From: Sphingosinicellaceae bacterium
Lineage (GTDB): Bacteria > Pseudomonadota > Alphaproteobacteria > Sphingomonadales > Sphingomonadaceae
Length of the DNA: 64,000 nucleotides
Reading direction: 5' to 3'
NCBI GenBank assembly: GCA_019285715.1
Contig: CP079108.1
Location: 2,619,001 to 2,683,000, forward strand
Positions 52,147 through 61,371 of this stretch are shown one piece after another (position 1 is the first letter of the stretch; every line of letters starts with the position of its first letter). The translations under genes were made by a program, and so were the position numbers. Below the pieces are notes generated by a model. That model was not told the DNA's origin, ran no database searches, and saw only the letters and a list, made by a program, of their open reading frames with translations.

Positions 52147-54477
52147 TCACAGCAACTTGTCGAGCGTGATCGGCAGGTCGCGGATGCGCTTGCCGGTGGC
52201 GTTGTAGATCGCGTTCGCCACCGCCGCGCCGACCCCCGTGATGCCGATCTCACCGATGCCGTGCGCGCCCATCGGCGAGTGCGGATCGGGGATATCGTTC
52301 CAGATCACGTCGATCTCGGGCACGTCCATGTGGACCGGCACGTGGTACTCGGCGAGGCTCGGGTTCATGATGCGGCCGTTGCGCTCGTCGAACTGGGTTT
52401 CCTCCATCAGGGCCAGGCCGAGGCCCATGATGATGCCGCCGCGGAACTGGCTGGTCGCGGTCTTGGGGTTGAGGATGCGCCCGCAGTCGAACGAACCGAG
52501 AAAGCGGCTGACGCGTGGCTCGCCGGTGACGACGTTGACGCGGACCTCGCAGAACATCGCGGCGAAGGAGTGCATCGACCAGTGCTGCGTCTCCAGCGGC
52601 GGCGGTGCCTCGGCCTCGGCGGTGACCTCGTTGCGCTGCGCGCGCGACAGGATCGAGGCATAGGTCTCTCGCTGGTCGGGTGCGTCGAGCTTGAACAGCG
52701 CGCCGTCACTGGCCCCGACCTCCTCCGGCTTCAGGCCAGCGAGCGGGGAGTCGTTGCCCGCCAGCTTGAGAAGCTCCTTCACCAGGGCCTCGTTGGCGGC
52801 GATGACGGACGCTCCGATCGAGGCAGTCTGCTGCGAGCCACCGGCGAGGACGTTGCCGGGCAGCGTCGAGTCGCCATAGACGAAAGTCACCTGGTCCATC
52901 GCCAGGCCGAGGCGGTCGGCAGCGACCTGGGTGCTCGCCGTGGCGGTGCCCATGCCCATCTCGTGCGCCGCGATGAAGACGGTGGCGTGGCTGTCCTTGG
53001 TCAGCGTGATCCGCGCGGCTCCGCCGGGCATGCGGTAATAAGGATAGGTGCCCGTCGCGCAGCCCAAACCGACCAGCCATTCGCCTTCGCGCCGGCTGCC
53101 GGGGCGCAGGCGGTGGTCCCAGCCGAAGCGCTCTGCACCCGTCCGGTATGCCTCGACGATGTTGCGCGAGGAGAACGGCGTGCCGGTGGTCGGGTCCTTC
53201 TCGGGCTCATTGCGGATGCGCAGCTCGATCGGGTCCATGCCGAGCGTCTCGGCGAGCTCGTCGATGGCGCTCTCAAGCGCGAAGGTGCCGACAGCCTCGC
53301 CGGGAGCGCGCATGAAGGTGTTCGCCAGCATGTCGAGCGTCGCGTACTCGACGTCGAGCGCGAAGGTCTTGGCCGCATAGCCGCTGCGGGTCGCCACGAT
53401 GAACGGCTCAGGCAGCGCATTGTGCGCGGTCATCGCGACGGTGCCGGTGTGGATGATCGCATCGAACTTCCCGTCCGCCTGCGCGCCGAGCGCAACGCGC
53501 TGCTCGGTGACGGTACGCCCGCCGACGGTGCGGTAGACGCCTTCGCGTGACAGAGCGATGCGCACGGGGCGGCCCGCCAGCTTTGCCGCGGCTGCCCCGA
53601 GGGTCTGGTACTGCCACAAGGTCTTGCTGCCGAAGCCTCCACCGACATAGGGCGAGGTGACGCGCACCTGCTTCTCGTCGAGGCCGAAGATCTGCGCCAT
53701 CGACCACGACACGCCGGCGACACCCTGCGAGCAATCGTGGACGTGCAGCGTGTCGCCGTCCCACGCCAGCGTCGCGGCGTGCGGCTCGATCGCATTGTGG
53801 CTGTGGCGCGGCGTCGTGTAGGTCACGTCGATCTTGACCGGTGCGGCCGCGAGCGCCGCCTCGGCGTCGCCGATTTCGATCTTGAGGGGCTCGCCCTGGA
53901 AAGTGCCGGGCTCGGTGCCCTTGGCCTTCGCCGCCGCGAACGACGTCGTCGCCGGCTCCGCCTCGTAGGTCGCCGCGATCAGCGACGCGGCGTGGTCGGC
54001 CTGCTCCTGGGTCTCCGCCAGCACGACCGCGATGGGCTGGCCGTTCCAGTGGATGCGGTCGTCCTGCATGATCGGCAGGTCGTCGCCGCCCGCCGCTTTC
54101 GGCGCGGTCATGAACAGCGGCGACGGCTTGAGCCTCGGCGCATTCTTGTGGGTCATCACCAGCACCACACCCGGTGCTGCCTCCGCCGCGCCGGTGTCGA
54201 GCGCCGCGATGCGCCCTTTGGCGATGGTGCTGAAGACGAGCGCGGCATAGGTCAGCCCGTCCATCGGCACCTCGGCCGCGAAGCGCGCTTCGCCCCTGAC
54301 CTTGAGCGGACCGTCGATCCGCGACACCGGCTGCCCGATATGGCCGCGCTGCTGCCGGATCAGCGGGTCGGGCCGTCCACCCGGGACCCACGTGTCGGGC
54401 GCGAGCTCCACGGCTTTCTTGACCACGGCCTGCACGGCACCCTGGGCCGTCTGCTTCGCGTCGCCGAGGATACTCAT
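52147..54477 (-). CDS. paoC: Molybdopterin subunit of PaoABC-type aldehyde oxidoreductase
   Basis: 776 residues from ATG 54477, overlapping the FAD-subunit stop as ATGA. Xanthine-oxidase family: hammerhead region KVRGEARFAAEVPMDGLTYA, molybdenum-binding SPYVGGGFGSKTLWQYQTLG, NTFMRAPGEAVGTFALESAI and the C-terminal active Glu in HGIGEIGITGVGAAVANAIY. No twin-arginine signal on this subunit, as in PaoC, which is carried out with PaoA. It oxidises aldehydes to acids, protecting the cell from toxic aldehydes in E. coli. Confidence 0.9.
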   Translation of the reverse strand: MSILGDAKQTAQGAVQAVVKKAVELAPDTWVPGGRPDPLIRQQRGHIGQPVSRIDGPLKVRGEARFAAEVPMDGLTYAALVFSTIAKGRIAALDTGAAEAAPGVVLVMTHKNAPRLKPSPLFMTAPKAAGGDDLPIMQDDRIHWNGQPIAVVLAETQEQADHAASLIAATYEAEPATTSFAAAKAKGTEPGTFQGEPLKIEIGDAEAALAAAPVKIDVTYTTPRHSHNAIEPHAATLAWDGDTLHVHDCSQGVAGVSWSMAQIFGLDEKQVRVTSPYVGGGFGSKTLWQYQTLGAAAAKLAGRPVRIALSREGVYRTVGGRTVTEQRVALGAQADGKFDAIIHTGTVAMTAHNALPEPFIVATRSGYAAKTFALDVEYATLDMLANTFMRAPGEAVGTFALESAIDELAETLGMDPIELRIRNEPEKDPTTGTPFSSRNIVEAYRTGAERFGWDHRLRPGSRREGEWLVGLGCATGTYPYYRMPGGAARITLTKDSHATVFIAAHEMGMGTATASTQVAADRLGLAMDQVTFVYGDSTLPGNVLAGGSQQTASIGASVIAANEALVKELLKLAGNDSPLAGLKPEEVGASDGALFKLDAPDQRETYASILSRAQRNEVTAEAEAPPPLETQHWSMHSFAAMFCEVRVNVVTGEPRVSRFLGSFDCGRILNPKTATSQFRGGIIMGLGLALMEETQFDERNGRIMNPSLAEYHVPVHMDVPEIDVIWNDIPDPHSPMGAHGIGEIGITGVGAAVANAIYNATGKRIRDLPITLDKLL

Positions 54478-55460
54478 GCGGCGTTTCCCTTCAGGTCGGA
54501 CAGGACGGCGATCAGCGCGCGCCTGGCCAGGTCGATCTTGAAGCCGTTGCCGCTCAGCGCGACGGCGGCGGCGAGTTCGGCGTCGGCCGCGGCGCGGAAG
54601 TTCGCCTCGGTCGCCGGCTTGCCGCGCAGCGCGGCCTCGGCCTGCCACGCGCGCCACGGCTTGTGCGCGACCCCGCCGAGCGCGATCCGGACGTCGCGCA
54701 CGCTGTCGCCGTCGAGCTCGAGCGCGGCGGCGACCGAGACCAGGGCGAAGGCATAGCTCGCCCGGTCGCGGACCTTGCGGTAGGTCGAGTGGCCGGCAAA
54801 GGCGAGCGCGGGCAGCTCGACCGCGGTGATCAGTTCGCCGGGCTCGATTACCGTCTCGATGTCCGGCCGGCCCTCCGGGAGCCGGTGAAAGTCGACGAGG
54901 GGCACCGTCCGCGACCCGCCGTGGCCTTGCAGGTGGACGACCGCGTCGAGTGCGGCGAGCGCGACGCACATGTCCGACGGATGCGTCGCGACGCACGCCG
55001 GCGACGCCCCGAGGACTGCGTACCCGCGGTTGAAGCCGTCGATCGCATCGCAGCCCTGCCCCGGCACGCGCTTGTTACACCGCGAACCCTCGTCGTCGTA
55101 GAAGTACACGCAGCGGGTGCGCTGGAGCAGGTTGCCGCCGACGGTCGCCATGTTGCGGATCTGTGCCGAGGCACCCGCCAGGGTCGCGCGCGCCAGCACC
55201 GGGTAGCGCGTCCGGACCAGCGCGTGCTCGGCGACCGCGGTGTTGCGCGCCGCGGCCCCGATCCACAGGCTGCCGTCGTCGCGCGCCTCGATCGCAGACG
55301 ACAGGCCGGTGACGTCGACCAACGCGGCGGGACGTTCGATGGTCTCGCGCATCAGGTCGACGAGGTTGGTGCCGCCGCCGAGATACTTGGCCTGTGGCGC
55401 GCCGCCGAGGCTGATCGCATGGTCGGCATCGGTCGCGCGGGCGAAGCTGAAGGGCGTCAT
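54474..55460 (-). CDS. paoB: FAD-binding subunit of PaoABC-type aldehyde oxidoreductase
   Basis: 328 residues from ATG 55460, overlapping both neighbours by ATGA. FAD motif AKYLGGGTNLVDLMRE and ASAQIRNMATVGGNLLQRTR. It also carries the extra cysteine set RTRCVYFYDD, then SRCNKRVPGQGC and a Cys in SPACVATHPSDMC that in PaoB binds a [4Fe-4S] cluster in an inserted segment. It passes electrons from the molybdenum and 2Fe-2S centres to the acceptor. CO_deh_flav_C domain at the end. Confidence 0.9.
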   Translation of the reverse strand: MTPFSFARATDADHAISLGGAPQAKYLGGGTNLVDLMRETIERPAALVDVTGLSSAIEARDDGSLWIGAAARNTAVAEHALVRTRYPVLARATLAGASAQIRNMATVGGNLLQRTRCVYFYDDEGSRCNKRVPGQGCDAIDGFNRGYAVLGASPACVATHPSDMCVALAALDAVVHLQGHGGSRTVPLVDFHRLPEGRPDIETVIEPGELITAVELPALAFAGHSTYRKVRDRASYAFALVSVAAALELDGDSVRDVRIALGGVAHKPWRAWQAEAALRGKPATEANFRAAADAELAAAVALSGNGFKIDLARRALIAVLSDLKGNAA

Positions 55461-55996
55461 TCCGCCACCTCGAGGGCCTTGGTGACCGGCGCTGCCGCCG
55501 CATCGGGTGCGAAGGTCTCGGTAATCGCGTCGATGATCCCGTTGTGGGCGCCGCAGCGGCACAGGTTACCGCTCATCCGCTCCTGCAGTTCCTCACGGCT
55601 GAACGGGATCGGCGCGCTCAGGTCGGCGGTGACATGGCTCGGCAGGCCGCGCTGCAGCTCGGCAGCCATCCCGACGGCCGAGCAGATCTGGCCCGGCGTG
55701 CAATAGCCGCACTGGAAGCCGTCATGCTCGATGAAGGCGCGCTGCAGCGGATGCAGGCCGCCGTCACCGCTCAGACCCTCGATCGTCGTCACCGACCGAT
55801 CCTCGCACTGCACCGCGAGCGTCAGGCACGACAGCACGCGCTCGCCGTCGACGAGCACCGTGCACGCCCCGCACGCACCCTGGTTGCAGCCCTTCTTGGT
55901 GCCGGTCAGGTGCAGGCGATCGCGCAGCAGGTCGAGCAGCGACACCCGCATATCGTCGGGCAACGGTACTGCGGACCCGTTGACGGTTATCGGCAT
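55457..55996 (-). CDS. paoA: 2Fe-2S subunit of PaoABC-type aldehyde oxidoreductase
   Basis: 179 residues from ATG 55996, with GAGGAA upstream. Cluster motifs: CNQGACGACTVLVDG, then CGYCTPGQICS and NLCRCGAHNG. E. coli PaoA has an N-terminal twin-arginine signal; here none is visible after ATG 55996. Upstream in-frame codons lack one too, so export of this complex is doubtful. First gene of the paoABC order, which is 2Fe-2S, FAD, molybdenum as in E. coli. Confidence 0.9.
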   Translation of the reverse strand: MPITVNGSAVPLPDDMRVSLLDLLRDRLHLTGTKKGCNQGACGACTVLVDGERVLSCLTLAVQCEDRSVTTIEGLSGDGGLHPLQRAFIEHDGFQCGYCTPGQICSAVGMAAELQRGLPSHVTADLSAPIPFSREELQERMSGNLCRCGAHNGIIDAITETFAPDAAAAPVTKALEVAE

Positions 55997-56139
55997 AGGG
56001 GTTCCTCGTAGGCTGATCGGTCGGCAGACGCCGTTCGATAGTAAAACCCGCCGCACGGTGGAAGTTTCCCGAGCCTCGCCAATCCGGCGCGAAGCAGGCA
56101 CAGGCTGTGGCGACCGCCCGGTCAACGGAGTTTCCAGAC

Positions 56140-56316
56140 GTGCGAACCAGACTGAGCGTCTGCGCCAAGAAGACGCGGTTCGCCTCCGAGCCCGAGGCGC
56201 TGGTCGTCGCCGGCAACGCGGATATCCCGCTCCGGCCCTACCGCTGCGACCGCTGCCGCCAATTCCACCTGACCAGCCGGACCAAGGGCAAGCGGAGGCC
56301 TGCGCCGGCTTGTTAA
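56140..56316 (+). CDS. Small zinc-ribbon-like protein
   Basis: 58 residues from GTG 56140 with GGAG 9 nt upstream. It reads TRLSVCAKKTRFASEPEALV, then LRPYRCDRCRQFHLTSRTKG with a C-x-x-C pair and a nearby His. Similar short proteins ending in YRCDxCxxxHLTSRTKGKR are common and uncharacterised in proteobacteria. It may bind zinc. It lies divergent to paoA and just upstream of the c-di-GMP protein. Confidence 0.6.
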   Translation: MRTRLSVCAKKTRFASEPEALVVAGNADIPLRPYRCDRCRQFHLTSRTKGKRRPAPAC

Positions 56317-56370
56317 CTTGTCTCGTCTACGTCCCTGACATCGGCCGACTTTGCCGGTGGAGTATCGCCG

Positions 56371-59280
56371 TTGTTCCGCGTGTATTGGTGCCTGAGCCAC
56401 GAGCATGACCTGAGACTCGTCGCGCTCGCGTTCGTGGTGTGCGGCCTCGCCTCGTTCACCGCGGTCCTCCTGGTCGCGAGGACGATCTCGACCGGAGGGC
56501 AGCGCCGCGGCTGGCTGACGCTGGCCGGGGTGGTCACCGGCATCGGCATCTGGAGCACGCATTATACCGCGATGCTGGGCTTCTCGCCGGTCCTGCCGAT
56601 CCGGTTCGATCCGCGGGCGGCCGCGGTCTCGATATTGGCGACGGTGCTGTTGTCGGTCGCCGGCTGGGTGATCGCCGCAGCGGGCGGGACAGGGCGCGGC
56701 TGGCGCGGCAGTGCGGCAGCCGGCGGATTGATCGTCGGCCTCGGCCTCGCCGTCGCGCATTATGTCGACATGGACGGGCTCATCGTGGCCGGGCGCATCG
56801 TCTACGACTTCGACCTCGTCGCGGTGTCGATCGTGGCAGGGCTGTTCTTCTGCGGGTTGACGGGGTGGCTGCTGCAGCGGGGCCAGACCGGCCGCTACCG
56901 TGTGCTTGCCGGCCTCAGCCTCAGCGCGGGGGTCCTGCTGCTGCATTTCATCGGCATGGCGGCGCTGCGGATCCTGCCCGACCCGACGATCGTCGTCGCC
57001 GCTTCCGCGCTCGGGCTCGACCAACTCGGCGGGCTGGTCATTGCAGGCACGGTTGCAGTGCTATGCGTGGCACTCGCGGTCGCGGTCTACGACGACCGCA
57101 TGATTCGCCAGTCTGCCCGCGCCGCCGAGCGGCTGGCGGCATCGTCCACGGCGCTGCGGCTGAGCGAGGAGCATTATCGTTTTGCCGTCGAGTTCAACCC
57201 GCAGATACCCTGGGTCAGCGACGTCTTCGGCATGATCCTGGAGATCGGTCCGCTCGCCGCCGACGTCACCGGCGTACCGATCGATAACCTCCTCGGGCGC
57301 GGCTGGATGCGCTATGTCCACCCCGAGGACATCGTGCAGATCGGCTCCGACAGCGTCAATGTGTGGCACCGGCGCGGGTCCTTCGACCACCGCTATCGGG
57401 TTCGACAGACCGACGGCAGCTACCGCTGGTCCCGGGCCCGCGGCACCGCCCGGCGCGGCCCCGATCGATCCGTCATGCTGTGGTACGGCAGCCTCGAGGA
57501 CATCGACGACCAGGTCACCGCCGAAAACGCCCTGCGCCTCAGCGAGGAACGGTACCGCCTCGCGCTCGGCGCGACCAACGAGGCGATCTGGGACTGGCAT
57601 CACGCGACCGACCGGATCGACTGGGGCGAGGCGGTCGGTTCGCAACTCGGCTATCCCGAGGCACAGGCCGGCACCTCGCAGGGGTGGTGGGTCGACCGCG
57701 TCCATCCCGACGACTTCAAGGCGGCACGGCTCAGCCTCGAAAAGGCGCTGGGGGACGGCAGCACCTTGTGGGGAGCCGAATACCGCTTCCGCAAGGGCGA
57801 CGGCACCTACGCGGACATTTATTCGCGCGGCAAGATCGTCCGCGACGCCAACGGCACGCCGATCCGTACCGTCGGCGCGATGCTCGACATCACCGAGCGC
57901 AAGCGCACCGAGGAGAGCCTGCGCTGGCGGGCGATGCACGATCCGCTGACCGACCTGCCCAATCGCACCCTGTTCAACCAGCGCCTGACCGATGCACTGC
58001 AGGCCGCGAAGATGAAACGACACGGGGTCGGGCTGATCGTCCTCGACGTCGACGACTTCAAGATGGTCAACGACACCTTTGGCCATCCGACCGGCGATGC
58101 CTTGCTGTGCCTGCTGGCGCAGCGGCTGCGGCGGATCGTGCCGGCGGACGCCGTGGTGGCGCGGCTGGGCGGCGACGAGTTCGCGGTGATCCTGCCGAAG
58201 CTCGAAACCGGCGAGGCGCTGATCGACGTCATCGGGCGCGCGCTCGCCGGGCTCAACGTGGTGTTCGACCTCGAGGGCCGGGCGATCGAGTGCAATACCA
58301 GCGTCGGCGGCGCGATGTGGCCGGGCGACGGGAGCAACGCCGAGGAACTGCTGAAAAGCGCGGACATCGCGCTGAACACCGCCAAGTCCGAGGACCGGGC
58401 CTCGATCCGGACGTTCTCAGGCGACATGCGGGTCCTGATCGAGACGCGCGCGACGATGCTGACCGAAGCGCGCGGGGCGCTGAAGGACGACCGCATTGTG
58501 CCGTTCTACCAGCCCAAGATCGACCTCGTCACCGGCGAGATCGCGGGCTTCGAGGCGCTGCTGCGCTGGAACCACCACCGCAACGGACTGCAACCGCCGA
58601 ACGGCATCGCAGCGGCGTTCGAGGACATCGAGCTCTCCGGGCGGCTGACCGACCGGATGATCGACCGCGTCGTGCGCGACATGCAGGACTGGCAGCACGC
58701 CGGCGTCGACTTCCGCAAGATCGCGATCAACGGCTCGGCCGCCGATTTCCTGCGCGGAGACTTCAGCGACCGCCTGCTCGGGGCGCTTCACCAGGCCGAT
58801 ATCTCCCCGACCTGCTTCGAGATCGAGGTCACCGAGACTGTCTTCGTCGGCCGGGTCGCGAAAAACGTCGAGCGCACGCTGAACGACTTGAGCGCGGCCG
58901 GCGTGACGGTCGCGCTCGACGATTTCGGCACCGGCTATGCGTCGCTCTCGCACCTGCGGCAGTTCCCGGTCGACGTCATCAAGATCGACCAGTCGTTCGT
59001 CCACAAGCTCGCCCGCATCGACGACGACGACGTCGCCATCATTCAGGCGGTGATCGCCCTCGCCAAGAGCCTCGATCTCGTGACCGTCGCGGAAGGCGTC
59101 GAGACCGACGTGCAGGCGACCCAGTTGCGCGCCGAGGGCTGCGACCTTGCCCAGGGCTATCTGTTCAGCCGCGCGGTCGCCGCATTCCAGGTCGCGAAAC
59201 TCGTCGCGCGTCGCCCGGCAAGCTTCGCAGTCGCATCGCGACTGGAGCCCGACGCCGAGCCATTCGCAAAGGCCATTTGA
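56371..59280 (+). CDS. MHYT-PAS-PAS-GGDEF-EAL c-di-GMP signalling protein
   Basis: 969 residues from TTG 56371 (GGAG 8 nt upstream). N-terminal MHYT membrane sensor (about 1-230) with degenerate copies STHYTAML, AHYVDMDG and LHFIGMAAL; then two PAS domains (about 265-385 and 390-510). The GGDEF domain has an intact ARLGGDEFAVIL near residue 599. The EAL domain has intact GFEALLRW near 727, EVTETVFV, LDDFGTGYASL, VIKIDQSFV and VAEGVE. It can in principle both make and break c-di-GMP. The PilZ domain of the cellulose synthase at 18.9 kb is a likely distant receiver in this genome. Confidence 0.94.
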   Translation: MFRVYWCLSHEHDLRLVALAFVVCGLASFTAVLLVARTISTGGQRRGWLTLAGVVTGIGIWSTHYTAMLGFSPVLPIRFDPRAAAVSILATVLLSVAGWVIAAAGGTGRGWRGSAAAGGLIVGLGLAVAHYVDMDGLIVAGRIVYDFDLVAVSIVAGLFFCGLTGWLLQRGQTGRYRVLAGLSLSAGVLLLHFIGMAALRILPDPTIVVAASALGLDQLGGLVIAGTVAVLCVALAVAVYDDRMIRQSARAAERLAASSTALRLSEEHYRFAVEFNPQIPWVSDVFGMILEIGPLAADVTGVPIDNLLGRGWMRYVHPEDIVQIGSDSVNVWHRRGSFDHRYRVRQTDGSYRWSRARGTARRGPDRSVMLWYGSLEDIDDQVTAENALRLSEERYRLALGATNEAIWDWHHATDRIDWGEAVGSQLGYPEAQAGTSQGWWVDRVHPDDFKAARLSLEKALGDGSTLWGAEYRFRKGDGTYADIYSRGKIVRDANGTPIRTVGAMLDITERKRTEESLRWRAMHDPLTDLPNRTLFNQRLTDALQAAKMKRHGVGLIVLDVDDFKMVNDTFGHPTGDALLCLLAQRLRRIVPADAVVARLGGDEFAVILPKLETGEALIDVIGRALAGLNVVFDLEGRAIECNTSVGGAMWPGDGSNAEELLKSADIALNTAKSEDRASIRTFSGDMRVLIETRATMLTEARGALKDDRIVPFYQPKIDLVTGEIAGFEALLRWNHHRNGLQPPNGIAAAFEDIELSGRLTDRMIDRVVRDMQDWQHAGVDFRKIAINGSAADFLRGDFSDRLLGALHQADISPTCFEIEVTETVFVGRVAKNVERTLNDLSAAGVTVALDDFGTGYASLSHLRQFPVDVIKIDQSFVHKLARIDDDDVAIIQAVIALAKSLDLVTVAEGVETDVQATQLRAEGCDLAQGYLFSRAVAAFQVAKLVARRPASFAVASRLEPDAEPFAKAI

Positions 59281-59334
59281 CCAACGCCCCCGCGCGGGGC
59301 CAGACGGGCCGCGATGGCAAGTCTGGAGACGAAT

Positions 59335-60462
59335 ATGGGCGACGGGTCGAGCGGACTGGAACTCAGGTCGATCGTGACCGCGGACGGGAAACTCGTCCTG
59401 TCGCTGGAGGACGTCACCCTCCCCGACCCCGGCCCCGACGAGATCGTGGTGCGGGTCGAGGGCGCGCCGATCAACCCCTCCGACCTCGGGCTGCTGCTCG
59501 GACCTGCCGACCTCGCGACGTTGCGCGCCAGCGGCTCTGCCGAGCGGCCGGTACTGACCTTCGACGTGCCGCCCGCCCGCATGGCTACGGTCGCGGCGCG
59601 CGTCGGCGAGTCGATGCCGGTCGGCAACGAGGGCGCCGGGACCGTCGTCCGCGCCGGTGCCGATGTCAGCCACCTCGAGGGCAAGAAGGTCGGCATGATC
59701 GGCGGCGGCATGTACACCCAGTTCCGCAAGCTCGCGGCGCGGGACTGCGCGATCATCCCCGACGATGCGAGTGCCGCCGACGGCGCCTCGATGTTCGTCA
59801 ACCCACTGACCGCGCTCGGTTTCGTCGAGACGATGCGCGCCGAGGGCCACACCGCGATCGTTCACACCGCCGCTGCATCGAACCTCGGCCAGATGCTCCA
59901 CCGGATCTGCCACGCCGACGGCATTCCGCTGGTCAACGTCGTGCGCGGCGAAGCGTCCGCGGCGCTGCTCCGCAGCCTCGGCGCGGCGTATGTGATCGAC
60001 AGCAGCCTGCCCGACTTCGAGACAACGCTGACCGATGCGATCGTCGCGACCGGTGCCACCCTCGGCTTCGACGCGATCGGCGGCGGCAAGCTGGCGGGCC
60101 AGATCCTCGCCGCGATGGAAACAGCGGCGAACCGCACCCCCGGCACCTACAACCGCTACGGCTCAACGACTTTCAAGCAGCTGTACATTTACGGCGCCCT
60201 CGACCTCGGCCCGACGATCCTCAACCGCACCTTCGGCTTTTCGTGGAGCCTCAGCGGCTGGCTGTTGTTCCCATTCCTGCAGAAGGCCGGTGCCGAGGTC
60301 GCGGCGCGCCTGCGCCAGCGCGTCGTCGACGAGCTGACGACGACCTTCTCCAGCCACTATACGGCAACCATCGGCCTCGCCGAGGCGCTCAATCCCGAGG
60401 TCCTGATGGCGTACCAGCGCAAGGCGACCGGCGAGAAATACCTGATCGATCCGAGCCGCTAG
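59335..60462 (+). CDS. Zinc-independent MDR-family quinone reductase-like dehydrogenase
   Basis: 375 residues from ATG 59335 (GGAG 7 nt upstream; an ATG at 59314 is less well placed). GroES-like start VRVEGAPINPSDLGLLLG, GNEGAGTVVRAGADVSHLEG and a nucleotide-binding half with HTAAASNLGQMLHRIC in place of the usual AAAGGVG, then LGFDAIGGGKLAGQIL. No zinc cysteine set is seen. It reduces quinones or enones with NAD(P)H by family. A long insertion near the centre and end makes it bigger than typical quinone reductases. Confidence 0.85.
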   Translation: MGDGSSGLELRSIVTADGKLVLSLEDVTLPDPGPDEIVVRVEGAPINPSDLGLLLGPADLATLRASGSAERPVLTFDVPPARMATVAARVGESMPVGNEGAGTVVRAGADVSHLEGKKVGMIGGGMYTQFRKLAARDCAIIPDDASAADGASMFVNPLTALGFVETMRAEGHTAIVHTAAASNLGQMLHRICHADGIPLVNVVRGEASAALLRSLGAAYVIDSSLPDFETTLTDAIVATGATLGFDAIGGGKLAGQILAAMETAANRTPGTYNRYGSTTFKQLYIYGALDLGPTILNRTFGFSWSLSGWLLFPFLQKAGAEVAARLRQRVVDELTTTFSSHYTATIGLAEALNPEVLMAYQRKATGEKYLIDPSR

Positions 60463-60484
60463 GCCCACCCGGAAAGCCTTGGGA

Positions 60485-61243
60485 TCAGCGTACCTCGTAG
60501 CCGTAGCGTTTGATGATCGCGGTCGCTTCCGGGCCGCGCAGGAACTTCAGGAACGCCGCCGCCGCGGGGTTGCCGGCGCCGGTCCGCAGCAGCACCGCCT
60601 GCTGCTCGATCGGCTTGTGGTCCTTGGCCGGCACCAGCCAGCGCGAGCCGCCGGGCACGTTGATGACCTGGCTCTGCGCCACGAAGCCGAGCTCGGCCGC
60701 ATTGGTCGCGACGAACTGGTAGGCCTGGGTTATCGAGCTGCCCTTGACGATCTTCGCGCTGAGCGGGGCGTAGATGCCGAGCTTCTGCATCGTCTGGATG
60801 GCAGCCGCTCCGTAGGGCGCAGCGGTTGGGTCGGCGATCGACAGATGCGCGAACTTGCCCGACTTCAGCACCGTGCCGCCGTCGTCGACCAGCCCCGGCA
60901 CCGTCGAGTAAAGGACCAGGCGGCCGATGGCGTAGGTGAAACGGCTGCGCGGCACGGCGAGGCCGTCCTGCTCGGCCTTCCTGGGCCGGTCGGCGTCGGC
61001 GGACAGGAACACCTCGAACGGCGCGCCGTGCGCCATCTGCGTGTAGAACGCGCCCGAGGAGCCGAAGCTGAGCACCGCGGTGTTGCCGGTCGCCCTGGTG
61101 AAGGCGGCGGCGATCTCCTTGGCCGGCTCGGTGAAATTGGCGGCAACCGCAACCTGCGTCTCGGCGGCCTGCGCGATGACCGGGGCGACCAGTGCGAACC
61201 CGATAAAGCCGAGCACGACCGAACGGCGGATGCGTGTCGTCAT
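60485..61243 (-). CDS. modA: Molybdate ABC transporter substrate-binding protein
   Basis: 252 residues from ATG 61243 (AGAGGG 6 nt upstream). A signal peptide (TRIRRSVVLGFIGFALVAP, ending AQA) leads to the ModA pattern: VAVAANFTEPAKEIAAAF, TAVLSFGSSGAFYTQMAHGA, PFEVFLSADADRPRKAEQDG and the anion-site segment near IADPTAAPYGAAAI. It binds molybdate in the periplasm. No modB or modC adjoins it: its 3' end faces the convergent MDR gene, so the rest of the transporter is elsewhere. It follows modE with an operator between. Confidence 0.92.
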   Translation of the reverse strand: MTTRIRRSVVLGFIGFALVAPVIAQAAETQVAVAANFTEPAKEIAAAFTRATGNTAVLSFGSSGAFYTQMAHGAPFEVFLSADADRPRKAEQDGLAVPRSRFTYAIGRLVLYSTVPGLVDDGGTVLKSGKFAHLSIADPTAAPYGAAAIQTMQKLGIYAPLSAKIVKGSSITQAYQFVATNAAELGFVAQSQVINVPGGSRWLVPAKDHKPIEQQAVLLRTGAGNPAAAAFLKFLRGPEATAIIKRYGYEVR

Positions 61244-61313
61244 CATGAACCCTCTGGAACCCCCGCTGCGAGCGCCGCGGGATCGACGCTGTAATTCTGC
61301 TCGATCATCGACT

Positions 61314-61337
61314 CGAGATATATGATGCTATACATCG
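61314..61337. promoter_or_regulatory. ModE-box-like palindrome between modE and modA
   Basis: CGAGATATA (61314-61322) and TATACATCG (61329-61337) are inverted, 7 of 9 matching, around a 6-nt spacer. This is the layout of known ModE boxes, in which CG-flanked TATA-rich arms surround about 6 nt. It lies 71 nt before modA and 34 nt after the modE stop. The expected effect is repression of modA by ModE when molybdate is plentiful. Confidence 0.65.
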
Positions 61338-61371
61338 CCCTAGTCGCAACGCCAGAGGGTAGCGAGCGCCC

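Noticed and set aside
57363-60500. Open frame of about 1045 codons in another plus frame over the GGDEF-EAL and MDR genes
   Set aside because: It spans two well-supported genes and an intergenic gap; Arg-rich with no motif, so a frame shadow.
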